Positions 36,179 through 45,500 of a stretch of DNA of 64,000 nucleotides are shown piece by piece. The stretch spans positions 1-64,000 of the forward strand of contig NZ_QBKH01000007.1 in the NCBI RefSeq assembly GCF_003054045.1, in the 5' to 3' direction. This DNA comes from Sphingobacterium faecium (lineage in GTDB: Bacteria; Bacteroidota; Bacteroidia; Sphingobacteriales; Sphingobacteriaceae). Numbering within the stretch: position 1 is the stretch's first letter; every line of letters begins with the position of its first letter. The notes under the pieces are model-generated. The model had not been told where the DNA came from, made no database searches, and saw only the letters and a program-made list of their open reading frames with translations. The position numbers and the translations under genes are program-made.

Positions 36179-36757
36179 TCAGCGATTTATAGATAGCGTT
36201 ATTCTTTTAGCACTATCTGCCGCAATGACAAGTCCAGATCCTAGCATAATAATATCCTTAATAACCAATCGTCCAGATGCTGATAAATAAGGAAACCCAA
36301 AATAAGGTGTAGGAAAATCACCACCTAGATTCGATACAAATGTTTCTGGGGTTGTCATCAAGAATGATAAAGTCACAAAGGACATCCCAAATGTCAAAAC
36401 ACCACTAAGCAATCCTATTTTCGGGAACCATATGCCTAATAAAACACCAATTCCAATACCTACAATAACAGTTCCTAAACCATAAGAAAATAAATAAGTG
36501 CCGTTTACTTGATGCCAATCAACATTTTTTTGAATTGTTTTGCCTTCTGGATTTTTATACTGCTGATATTCAGGCGCTTTCTTACTGTAAAAAAAAGACA
36601 TAACGGGGCTATTGGCTACAAAAGGAACAATACCATCAGCTTCGTACTGAAATGCCTTTAAACCTCCTATCCACACCATTACAAGAAAGACTGCGAAACG
36701 CAAAAAATTAATAAATTGATTTTGTAGCCCTGCTAAAAAAGAAATAAGTCCGTACAT
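36179..36757 (-). CDS. DUF417 membrane protein (YkgB/RclC-like)
   Basis: A 192-residue inner-membrane protein with about four helices. Diagnostic stretches are FLRFAVFLVMVWIGGLKAFQYEADGIVPF (quoted in parts: VMVWIGGLKAFQYE and GIVPFVANSP), TPETFVSNLGG and GRLVIKDIIMLG. DUF417 includes E. coli RclC, a hypochlorous-acid-resistance protein. An AraC-type regulator lies 80 bp upstream on the same strand, as with the rclR/rclC pair. Reactive chlorine resistance is an inference from that context only. Confidence 0.88.
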   Translation of the reverse strand: MYGLISFLAGLQNQFINFLRFAVFLVMVWIGGLKAFQYEADGIVPFVANSPVMSFFYSKKAPEYQQYKNPEGKTIQKNVDWHQVNGTYLFSYGLGTVIVGIGIGVLLGIWFPKIGLLSGVLTFGMSFVTLSFLMTTPETFVSNLGGDFPTPYFGFPYLSASGRLVIKDIIMLGSGLVIAADSAKRITLSINR

Positions 36758-36837
36758 AGTTGTCTATATTTGTTATATGTACAAATTTCCATTTAATAAA
36801 GCAGCAATAGCATGGACAAATCCGTAAATTTAATAGA

Positions 36838-37662
36838 TTATTTAGCCACGATGGAGATCCCCACACGCTCTCGAAATGAAGAGGGAGAAATTCCGACATT
36901 CTTCTTGAAATATCGACTAAAATAAAACTCATCTTCAAACCCAAGTTTTGCGGCAATCTCTTTAATTGATAAATAAGTTAAGTGCAACAGTTTTTTTGCT
37001 TCCAATACAACACGGTCTTGAATAAATTGAGAAGGAGATTTACCCAATTCTTTCTTAACTTTTTTACTAAACGAATCCAATCCCAAAGCAAGTTCATATG
37101 CATAAAATTGCACGGATCGCTCTATTAAAAAAAATGCTTCCAGCAATTTTTGAAATTTTAACCCAACCGTTAATTCATCGTGATAAACGCGACTATTGAT
37201 CAATTGTGGAGACTTCACTTTACTGCACAAAGCCAAAACCAACTGTAAATAAGACTTGAGTACAGATTCAGAAAAAGCACTATCTTCGGCTCTCTCGAGG
37301 ACGATTTTATCAAAAATTGATTCTATTTCCTCAAATAAAGCAGACGTAACTGTCACAAAAGGGGATAAATAAATATTATTAAATAATAGACCGTTACAGC
37401 CAACCTCTTTCTTATGATATTCTATACAATAAAAATCACCATGAAATTCTAGCTTCTTGATCGATCTCGAATCTAGATCTTGAAATTGAAATTGAAAATG
37501 TTGATAAGGCGACAAAAAAATTAAAGAATAATTCGGACAAACATAATTTGTAAAATCAACAGAAAAATTACCATGGTCTTTAAGCATAATAATTTGGTAA
37601 AAAGGAGATTGAACATCACCTTCACAAGCAGTGGAATTAAGATATTGAATATCGATTAACAT
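36838..37662 (-). CDS. AraC family transcriptional regulator
   Basis: A 274-residue regulator with an N-terminal cupin-like sensing domain (about 20-150) and a C-terminal pair of helix-turn-helices (SIKEIAAKLGFEDEFYFSRY, FKKNVGISPSSFRER). Two cysteines in the sensing half (VCPNY, YCIEY) could be redox-active but do not clearly match RclR. It is transcribed toward the DUF417 gene 80 bp downstream, its most likely target. Confidence 0.9.
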   Translation of the reverse strand: MLIDIQYLNSTACEGDVQSPFYQIIMLKDHGNFSVDFTNYVCPNYSLIFLSPYQHFQFQFQDLDSRSIKKLEFHGDFYCIEYHKKEVGCNGLLFNNIYLSPFVTVTSALFEEIESIFDKIVLERAEDSAFSESVLKSYLQLVLALCSKVKSPQLINSRVYHDELTVGLKFQKLLEAFFLIERSVQFYAYELALGLDSFSKKVKKELGKSPSQFIQDRVVLEAKKLLHLTYLSIKEIAAKLGFEDEFYFSRYFKKNVGISPSSFRERVGISIVAK

Positions 37663-37857
37663 GGAGTAATGGTTTTGATCACCTATTAAATATTCTCAGA
37701 GGATTTTATTTTTTTTTGAAAACGAAATACCTCATGTAATAAGAGCATTACGAATTTCTAATCCGTTCAATTTCGCTAAAACTAATGCCCTAATATTCAA
37801 TCGATTTGAGCAGCATCAATATCCAGTCCTGTAAACTAAAGAAAACTAGCTAAGCAA

Positions 37858-38823
37858 CTAAAGTAGTGATCTTTGACCTGTTTGCTTAAAAAACTTATCA
37901 AGAACCATAATGGAAATTAAATCTTCCATATTTTTGTTTGTAAACTGATCAACAAATTGATGTGCAGACACAACAATTTCCTCCGCTTTTTCAGGATGTG
38001 AAATATAAAAACTTAATTTTTCCTCTAAATCCGAATAATCATCTCTAATATGTATATAATGCACATCAGGTAGTAATAAGCCTTCCATAAACCAAGTTTC
38101 ATATTTTGGAGTCGGCATCACTGCAATTGAATTAGAAGACATGATCCATTTTAAATTTGTAGCAACATCATTACCTTCCAATGCCAATATAAATTTATAA
38201 TGTAAATGCTCAGATATCGACATCATTGGCTTAAACCAGGGTGTATGCTTGTTTTTTTTGGCAACATCTCCAAGATCACACATTGGATGATTAAAAAAAA
38301 GTTGGAAAAAAGCTTTTCTATGTTCCTGATAAACCGTAGCGCGCCCGAGTAGCATATTACTTTTGTCCCGAAATGGAATTTCATCGTTGATAAAATTAAA
38401 ATGTCTCACTTTATCCAAATTCAAAAGAACAGAATTGTTATTATCTGCTATAATAGGTCTACTCTTAACAATTGCAGGAGATTCAGGAACATCAACAACG
38501 TCTCCCGGTATCATTTCGATCATCAGATCATTTTTAAAATATCGTAGATATTGCTTTAAATCAAAGTAATAAACAGAACCACGATCTGGTCTCTTCAAAT
38601 CTTTCAATCTACATGCAGCAGATCCTAATTTTTGATCATGATCCAATTGATTATAATAATTTAAACGAGCACAAAGATCTTGGTCAGATAATACCAAATC
38701 ATCATTCAGCATTTTCCTTTTATATCGGTACCAAGGTAAAAATGATAATTCACGAAAAAATGCTCTTAAATAATACCCGAATTTAAAATTCTTATTTTTA
38801 AAAAGTACTCGTTTAATATTCAT
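37858..38823 (-). CDS. Glycosyltransferase family 90 (CAP10/LpsA-like)
   Basis: A 321-residue GT90-type transferase. The C-terminal half has the family pattern: YKFILALEGNDVATNLKWIM, then YETWFMEGLLLPDVHYIHI and DYSDLEEKLSFY. Such enzymes add xylose, glucose or similar sugars to LPS or capsule. There is no signal peptide or membrane helix. It overlaps the end of rdgB by 4 bp and so is its operon partner, last in the DHS-like / unknown / rdgB / GT90 unit. Confidence 0.85.
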   Translation of the reverse strand: MNIKRVLFKNKNFKFGYYLRAFFRELSFLPWYRYKRKMLNDDLVLSDQDLCARLNYYNQLDHDQKLGSAACRLKDLKRPDRGSVYYFDLKQYLRYFKNDLMIEMIPGDVVDVPESPAIVKSRPIIADNNNSVLLNLDKVRHFNFINDEIPFRDKSNMLLGRATVYQEHRKAFFQLFFNHPMCDLGDVAKKNKHTPWFKPMMSISEHLHYKFILALEGNDVATNLKWIMSSNSIAVMPTPKYETWFMEGLLLPDVHYIHIRDDYSDLEEKLSFYISHPEKAEEIVVSAHQFVDQFTNKNMEDLISIMVLDKFFKQTGQRSLL

Positions 38824-39398
38824 GACTTTTTGCTCAGAAACTCAACCATTTTCTCAATAGCAATAGCACGATGACTAATTTTATTTTTATCCTCTGCTGT
38901 CATTTCTGCAAATGTATGAGCATAACCATGAGGTACAAAAATAGGATCATAACCAAATCCATCAATACCTTTTCGTTTATCAATAATATGGCCTTCGACA
39001 CTGCCCTCAAAAAAGTGTTGATGACCATTTAAGTATAGGGAAATTACCGTCTTAAAACGAGCATTACGATTGACGGAGTCTTTTAAGTTTTCCAAGACCA
39101 AATTGATATTTTGCTCCATATCTCGTGTACCTGAATAACGTGCAGAATACACTCCAGGTTCACCATTTAAAGCATCTATTTCAAGACCAGAATCATCTCC
39201 AAAACAATTGACATCATATTTATGAACTAGATAATCAGTTTTTTGTTTGGCATTTTCATGAAAAGTAACTCCAGTCTCAGGAATATCATCATGGCAATCT
39301 ATATCAGCTAAAGATTTAAGTAAAAATTGTTCCCCCACCATAGCTTGCACCTCTTCTAATTTGTGAGCATTATTAGTAGCAAAAATAAGTTCAATCAT
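38820..39398 (-). CDS. rdgB: RdgB/HAM1 non-canonical purine NTP pyrophosphatase
   Basis: A 192-residue enzyme that removes dITP, XTP and related nucleotides. It begins with IEL-IFATNNAHKLEEVQ, has the catalytic block CFGDDSGLEIDALNGEPGVY with ARYSG, and GFGYDPIFVPHG and KNKISHRAIA at the C-terminal half. Length is typical. A TACATTTG box on this strand at 39416-39423 is a plausible promoter. It is 65 bp downstream of the unknown gene. Confidence 0.95.
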   Translation of the reverse strand: MIELIFATNNAHKLEEVQAMVGEQFLLKSLADIDCHDDIPETGVTFHENAKQKTDYLVHKYDVNCFGDDSGLEIDALNGEPGVYSARYSGTRDMEQNINLVLENLKDSVNRNARFKTVISLYLNGHQHFFEGSVEGHIIDKRKGIDGFGYDPIFVPHGYAHTFAEMTAEDKNKISHRAIAIEKMVEFLSKKS

Positions 39399-39463
39399 CC
39401 GAATAAGATTTTATTCAAATGTAAAAATATAAAGGGAAAATAGCTAATAATCGAAGATAAAGA

Positions 39464-40021
39464 CTATCCTTGATGTTGAATTAAAGATTTAAACTCCATC
39501 CAAAAAGCCTTTTTCTTAACTGTATCTGAAAACATCTCTTCGAAACTATAGGTGTTAAATACAGTAGCAATACGACCATGCATATACGAATTATGCGCTA
39601 TTTCCGGCAATTTCAAAGATTTAGGTTCAACACCTAAGAGAATAATCTTTTTAGGCGAAAAGAAAGTCATGATCCGTTTAAATTCATTAGGATTATGAGC
39701 ATTAGCCAAATTCACGACAGCAACATCAGCTGGTGTTAATTTTAAAGCTCCAATTGTTTTAACGAAAGCATCCTCAGCCTCTGGTGAAAAATAAGGAAAA
39801 CTTGGATATCTTAAAATAAACAAGATCCCTTTCGTTTTGGAACCTTGATAGATAAATTCCTCCACAGATTCCTGATGAGCAGGAACCTGTGGAAGAATTA
39901 AAGATGAAGATACAGACTCCGTTTCAACCGAAAGATTACCAATAGCATCCGCTGTCGCGAAAATAGTCTCGGACATAAATGCCTGTAAAGCTATGGGATC
40001 TGAAGTCAATAAATTCGACAT
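39464..40021 (-). CDS. Conserved protein of unknown function behind the DHS-like gene
   Basis: A 185-residue cytoplasmic protein without signal or membrane helices. Visible blocks are ILFILRYPSFPYFSPEAEDA, DVAVVNLANA and KKIILLGVEPKSL, which give an alternating beta/alpha pattern. I do not recognise the family; the ILLGV/LANA arrangement superficially recalls HolD or uracil-DNA-glycosylase-like folds, but no catalytic motif supports that. It is 9 bp downstream of the deoxyhypusine-synthase-like gene and is co-transcribed with it. Confidence 0.65.
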   Translation of the reverse strand: MSNLLTSDPIALQAFMSETIFATADAIGNLSVETESVSSSLILPQVPAHQESVEEFIYQGSKTKGILFILRYPSFPYFSPEAEDAFVKTIGALKLTPADVAVVNLANAHNPNEFKRIMTFFSPKKIILLGVEPKSLKLPEIAHNSYMHGRIATVFNTYSFEEMFSDTVKKKAFWMEFKSLIQHQG

Positions 40022-40030
40022 AATCCTTTA

Positions 40031-41011
40031 TTATTTACCCAAAATGTAAGAGAAAATCAGAGGAGCAACAATAGTTGCATCAGATTCAACTACAAATTTT
40101 GGAGTATCAATATCTAATTTACCCCAAGTGATCTTTTCATTTGGAACAGCACCTGAGTAAGAACCATAAGAAGTTGTTGAATCAGAGATCTGACAGAAGT
40201 AAGACCAGAAAGGAACATCTTCCCACTCTAAATCTTGATACATCATCGGAACGACACAAATAGGGAAATCACCTGAGATACCACCACCTATTTGGAAGAA
40301 ACCAACACCCTTACCAGAAGAGTTAGCACGATACCATTCTGTTAAATAAATCATATATTCAATACCAGATTTCACCGTATGAACATTTAATTTACCTTTG
40401 ATTACATTAGAAGTAAAGATGTTACCCGTAGTCGAATCTTCCCATCCTGGACAAACGATAGGCAAGTTTTTCTCCGCTGCAGCAACGATCCAAGAATTTT
40501 TAGGATCGATCTCATAGTATTGCTCCAATACACCAGAGTTTACAACTTGATATAAAAATTCATGTGGTAAATAACGCTCGCCTTTCGCCTCAGCGGCATG
40601 CCATACATCTTCCAGATGTTTTTGTAAACGACGGAAAGCCTCCTCCTCAGGAATACAAGTATCTGTAACACGATTATAATGTTGATCTAATAATTCTCTT
40701 TCTTGCTCTGGAGTCAAGTCACGATAGTTAGGAACACGTTTATAATGTGAATGTGCAACTAAATTCATCACATCCTCTTCTAGGTTAGCACCTGTACAAG
40801 AAATGATGTGTACCTTATCTTGACGGATCATTTCAGCTAAAGAAATTCCCAATTCAGCAGTACTCATTGCACCACCTAAAGAAATTAACATTTTACCACC
40901 TTCCAATAGATGAGCCTCATAACCTTTAGCTGCATCCACCAATGCCGCAGCATTGAAGTGAAGGTAATTTTCCTCAATAAACTGAGAAATAGGACCTTTT
41001 TGTGTACTCAT
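40031..41011 (-). CDS. Deoxyhypusine-synthase-like aminobutyltransferase
   Basis: A 326-residue NAD-dependent enzyme of the deoxyhypusine synthase fold. Motifs include SLGGAMSTAELG (NAD site), CTGANLEEDVMNLVAH, GIEYMIYLTEWY, GGGISGDFPI and KITWGKLD with the Lys that forms the enzyme-imine intermediate. Bacteria lack eIF5A, and bacterial relatives make homospermidine or related polyamines, so a polyamine role is the best guess. A TACCTTTG box at 41048-41055 (minus strand) precedes it. It heads a four-gene unit. Confidence 0.9.
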   Translation of the reverse strand: MSTQKGPISQFIEENYLHFNAAALVDAAKGYEAHLLEGGKMLISLGGAMSTAELGISLAEMIRQDKVHIISCTGANLEEDVMNLVAHSHYKRVPNYRDLTPEQERELLDQHYNRVTDTCIPEEEAFRRLQKHLEDVWHAAEAKGERYLPHEFLYQVVNSGVLEQYYEIDPKNSWIVAAAEKNLPIVCPGWEDSTTGNIFTSNVIKGKLNVHTVKSGIEYMIYLTEWYRANSSGKGVGFFQIGGGISGDFPICVVPMMYQDLEWEDVPFWSYFCQISDSTTSYGSYSGAVPNEKITWGKLDIDTPKFVVESDATIVAPLIFSYILGK

Positions 41012-41047
41012 AATATTTTGCTACTTTTAATACAATAATAAGTGCTA

Positions 41048-41055
41048 CAAAGGTA
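41048..41055 (-). promoter_or_regulatory. -7 box (TACCTTTG) upstream of the DHS-like gene
   Basis: TACCTTTG on the minus strand matches TAnnTTTG and would start transcription about 30 bp before the ATG. Confidence 0.4.
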
Positions 41056-41142
41056 CTGAATATTATTTATTATAAGCCGAGAGGACTGGCAAACAGCATG
41101 CTGTTCAATCATTTTTTAACAAATGTTAAAAATTTGAGATCA

Positions 41143-42240
41143 TTAAATCACCCAGCGTTCACAACGATCCAAAAATTCTTGTTTAATATCCGCACCAATT
41201 CCTGGACAATCAGAAATATGGATATGGTAACCCTTGTATTGAATCCCGCCACTAACAGGATCTTCCAAATGTCCTACCATACAAGTGTCCAAATCATAAA
41301 ACTTGACATTCGGCGCTGCATAAGCAAAATGAACTTTCGCGGCTAAAGCCAATCGACTTTCAAGCATCCCCCCTATCATACAGGGAATATTAAACTCAGC
41401 AGCCACCGCAGCAATTTTTAATGCTTCATGAATACCACCAGATTTTGAAAATTTGATATTGATATAATCACAAGCATCACCACGGCAAAGTCGCTCAGCA
41501 TCATGATGTGAATACACCGATTCATCAGCCATAATTAAAACGGTAGTTTCCGTACGAAGTGCTGGAAGCAAATGATCCAAATAAGTACGCATAGGCTGTT
41601 CACAAAACTGAATTTTAAAAGGTTCAAGCCCTTGTAAAGCCACCACAGCACCTTCATAAGACCAACCTTGATTTGCATCAACTCGGATAGGTATATCAAA
41701 ACCAACAGCTTTACGTATCTCTCGGATACGTGCTATATCAGTCTTAGGGTCTTTTCCTAATTTTACTTTTAACATGACAGCCCCCTCATCGTACAGTTCT
41801 TTTGCCTTGACTGCCATCTCTTCTGGACTCGCAATACCTAACGTAATATCGGTTATGATTTCACGTGGGATACCTTTTAGAAATTCATAAAGTGGGACGC
41901 CAGCATTTTTAGAAGCAATATCATATAATGCCATGTCAAAAGCCGATTTGATCGTCGTATTACCAGCGACATACAAATCTAACTCGGCAAGACGCACTTC
42001 AAGTTCCAGAGGATCTTTTCCCTTCCAAATTTGAGCAAAATCGCGTGCTATGACTAAACAAGTATCTTGTGTTTCACCAACAATCATTGGAAAAGCTGAA
42101 CATTCACCAACCCCAAAGATTCCGGTATCCGTATGAATTCGAATAAAAGTATTCTGCGCAAAATCCATAGTACCCGTTGCAATAACAAAAGGCTCCATAG
42201 GAATGCTTAATCTATAAATTTCTATTTCAGTGATTTTCAT
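41143..42240 (-). CDS. Dipeptide epimerase (L-Ala-D/L-Glu epimerase type), enolase superfamily
   Basis: A 365-residue enzyme with the enolase-superfamily capping domain (about 1-125) and TIM barrel. Catalytic residues: the KxK motif in AVMLKVKLGKDP, metal ligands in RVDANQGW, the Glu in IQFCEQP and the Asp in MADESVY, and the opposing Lys in INIKFSKSGG. This is the muconate-lactonizing-enzyme subgroup used for cell-wall peptide recycling. The exact dipeptide specificity cannot be read from the sequence. Single gene. Confidence 0.9.
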   Translation of the reverse strand: MKITEIEIYRLSIPMEPFVIATGTMDFAQNTFIRIHTDTGIFGVGECSAFPMIVGETQDTCLVIARDFAQIWKGKDPLELEVRLAELDLYVAGNTTIKSAFDMALYDIASKNAGVPLYEFLKGIPREIITDITLGIASPEEMAVKAKELYDEGAVMLKVKLGKDPKTDIARIREIRKAVGFDIPIRVDANQGWSYEGAVVALQGLEPFKIQFCEQPMRTYLDHLLPALRTETTVLIMADESVYSHHDAERLCRGDACDYINIKFSKSGGIHEALKIAAVAAEFNIPCMIGGMLESRLALAAKVHFAYAAPNVKFYDLDTCMVGHLEDPVSGGIQYKGYHIHISDCPGIGADIKQEFLDRCERWVI

Positions 42241-42550
42241 GGCTAAAAATATATGCTTTTATCTCCATTAAGAAGGAAATAACAAAGGCTAATATAAATA
42301 AAGTATATCAAAAAGTAGTGCAGCTAAACACAAGATTTAAGATAGCTTACCGTACAAATTCCAATGGTAACCATTACCAATCACATAAAAATGAACTACA
42401 GGGTATGAAAAAATTGAATTACAAATCACACGTAAATACAATATCAGCAATAAAAGAGTATTTATTTACAAATAACACAACCTATTTTAAAATAATTTAT
42501 AAAATCTATAATATTTTAATGATTTTATTCATATATTAGCAAAGTAATAA
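42241..42550. other. Gene-free AT-rich stretch upstream of gltB
   Basis: About 310 bases between divergent genes (epimerase and gltB). I see no convincing ORF, hairpin or RNA. It must hold the promoters of both genes, but no TAnnTTTG box is clear enough to call. Confidence 0.5.
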
Positions 42551-42562
42551 TTGAATAGGAAG

Positions 42563-45500
42563 ATGATTGAAAGTAACACAAAGCAGCAAGGGCTATACGA
42601 CCCGAGTTTTGAGCATGACGCCTGTGGGGTTGGTTTTGTAGCACATATTAAAGGAATAAAATCACATGCACAGGTAAAAGATGCCTTGACCATGTTAGAA
42701 AATATGGAGCATCGTGGAGCTTGTGGCTGTGATCCAGAGAGTGGAGATGGCGCAGGTATTATGATCCAATTACCGCATGAGTTTCTTTGGGAAGAATGTA
42801 TCAATCTGGGTATACAACTTAAAGAACCAGGATATTATGGAGCAGGAATGGTTTTCCTTCCCAAAGAACCTGAAATGAACAAAATTTGCAGAACAGTTAT
42901 TCAAGAAGCGGCAACTGAAAGGGATATGAAATTCCTTGGATTTCGGGATGTACCAGTAAGTAGAGCAGGTATAGGCCCAACAGCATTAAGCGCTGAACCA
43001 GAAATTGTTCAATTCTTCATAGACAGACCCGAGACAGTACATAACACGGAAGAATTTGAACGCAAATTATTTGTCCTAAGACGTTTGATTATCCAAAAAA
43101 TCAAACAGTATCAAGAATACCCACTACCGCTTTACTTCGCTTCCCTATCTTGCAAAACAATTATTTATAAAGGTCAGTTAACCACTTACCAAGTTGGCAC
43201 ATATTTTAAAGACCTTCGCGATCCAAGAGTTGTTTCTGCATTTGGATTAGTACACTCCCGCTTTTCAACCAATACTTTCCCTTCCTGGTCTTTAGCACAG
43301 CCTTTCCGTATGTTAGCGCATAATGGTGAGATCAACACATTGACCGGAAATCTGAACTGGTTTTACGCAGGCATGCGTGCCCTTTCATCCCCTTATTTTA
43401 CAGAAGAAGAGATGGAGATCCTCTTACCTGTCGTAGATCGTGGTCAATCTGATTCTGCATGTCTAGACAATGTTGCAGAACTTTTATTACACAGTGGACG
43501 TAGCCTTTCTCATGTGATGCTGATGCTAGTACCTGAGGCTTGGGATGGCAATACACAAATGGATCCATTAAAGCGAGCATTTTATGAATACCACGCCACA
43601 TTAATGGAACCTTGGGATGGTCCAGCTGCTCTTTGTTTTACCGATGGAAAGTCCATTGGTGCAACCCTAGATCGTAACGGATTGCGTCCGTTACGTTATG
43701 CCATCACTTCAGATCATCGTGTTATCGTTGCTTCAGAAGCAGGAGCTCTACCCATTGATGAATCAACCATTATCAAAAAAGGAAGACAGCAGGCAGGTAA
43801 AATTTTCTTAGTCGATATGGAACAAGGTAAAATTTTATCCGACGAAGAGGTAAAAGGTGACTTAGTACGTCAACAACCTTATGGCGATTGGTTAGACAGT
43901 TATAAAATAAAATTAACAGAATTGGCTGAGCCTCGTGTTACCTATACCTATCTGTCTAAAGAGTCGGTATTTAAGTATCAACAGACTTTCGGGTATTCGA
44001 GAGAAGACTTAGAAACAATTTTAACACCCATGGCACTGACCGGCTATGAGCCGACAGGTTCCATGGGATCTGATGTACCATTAGCTATACTTTCCGATCA
44101 ACCGCAACACCTATCCAGTTACTTTAAGCAGTTTTTTGCTCAAGTCACAAATCCTCCTATTGACCCAATAAGAGAACGCTTGGTCATGAGTCTGGCCACA
44201 TTCATTGGAAATGCAGGTAACATACTCATTGAAGATAAAAAATTCTGTCACTGCGTAACACTTGAACATCCGATATTAACGTCGAAAGAATTAGAAAAAC
44301 TAAGGTCAATAGACACGGGTGTATTTCAGGCAAAAACCTTACAATCATACTTCAGAGCAGATGGTCAAAATGGATCTCTTGAAGCTGGATTAGAACGCCT
44401 TTGTCGTTATGCAGATGATGCTGTACGTGATGGATTCGAGGTATTAATACTTTCAGATCGTGCCATTGATTCACAACATGCGCCTATTCCATCCATACTA
44501 GCTGTATCTGCAGTACATCACCATTTAATCAAAACAGGAAACCGCGGAGCTGTCGGTCTTGTTGTAGAAGCTGGAGATGCTTGGGAAGTACATCATTTCG
44601 CATGTTTACTCGCATTTGGTGCCACCGCAATCAATCCTTACATGGCTCTTGCGAGTATTCGCACCATGAAAGAACAAAGCAAAATCGAAACTGAATTAAC
44701 TTGGCCTGAACTTTCTAAAAACTATGTAAAAGCAGTAAATGCGGGATTATTAAAGATATTTTCAAAAATGGGCATATCGACCCTACAGTCGTATCATGGT
44801 GCGCAAATATTTGAAGTATTAGGTTTAGACAAAACTGTTGTAGACAAGTATTTTTGCGGTGCTGTATCCCGTATCGGAGGATTAGACTTAGATGATATTG
44901 CGCAGGAAGTGCTGACAAAACACTGGGTGAATTTCAAAGAAAGCCGTACTCCACAAACGTTACTTCCTGAAGGTGGTCTTTATCAATGGAAACGAAGAGG
45001 AGAAGGACATCTCTGGAACCCAGACACCGTACATCTTTTGCAACAAGCTTGTCGAAATGACGATTATGCTACCTATAAAAAATATGCTGAAAAAATAAAC
45101 AACCAAAAAGAACAGATGTTCACCCTGCGTGGTTTATTGGATTTTGCAAAACATAGAACAGCAATCCCTTTAGAGGAAGTAGAACCCGCTAGCGAAATTT
45201 TAAAACGTTTCGCTACAGGAGCAATGTCTTTTGGTTCCATTTCACATGAAGCACACAGCACGCTGGCAATTGCCATGAACCGCATCGGTGCAAAATCAAA
45301 TACAGGCGAAGGTGGCGAAGATGAACTCCGTTATCAGCCCCTTCCTAATGGTGACTCCATGCGTTCTGCAATCAAACAAGTAGCATCCGCAAGGTTTGGC
45401 GTAACATCCAACTATCTGACACAGGCAGACGAAATACAGATCAAGATGGCTCAAGGTGCTAAACCTGGAGAGGGCGGTCAGCTTCCTGGACCTAAGGTTA

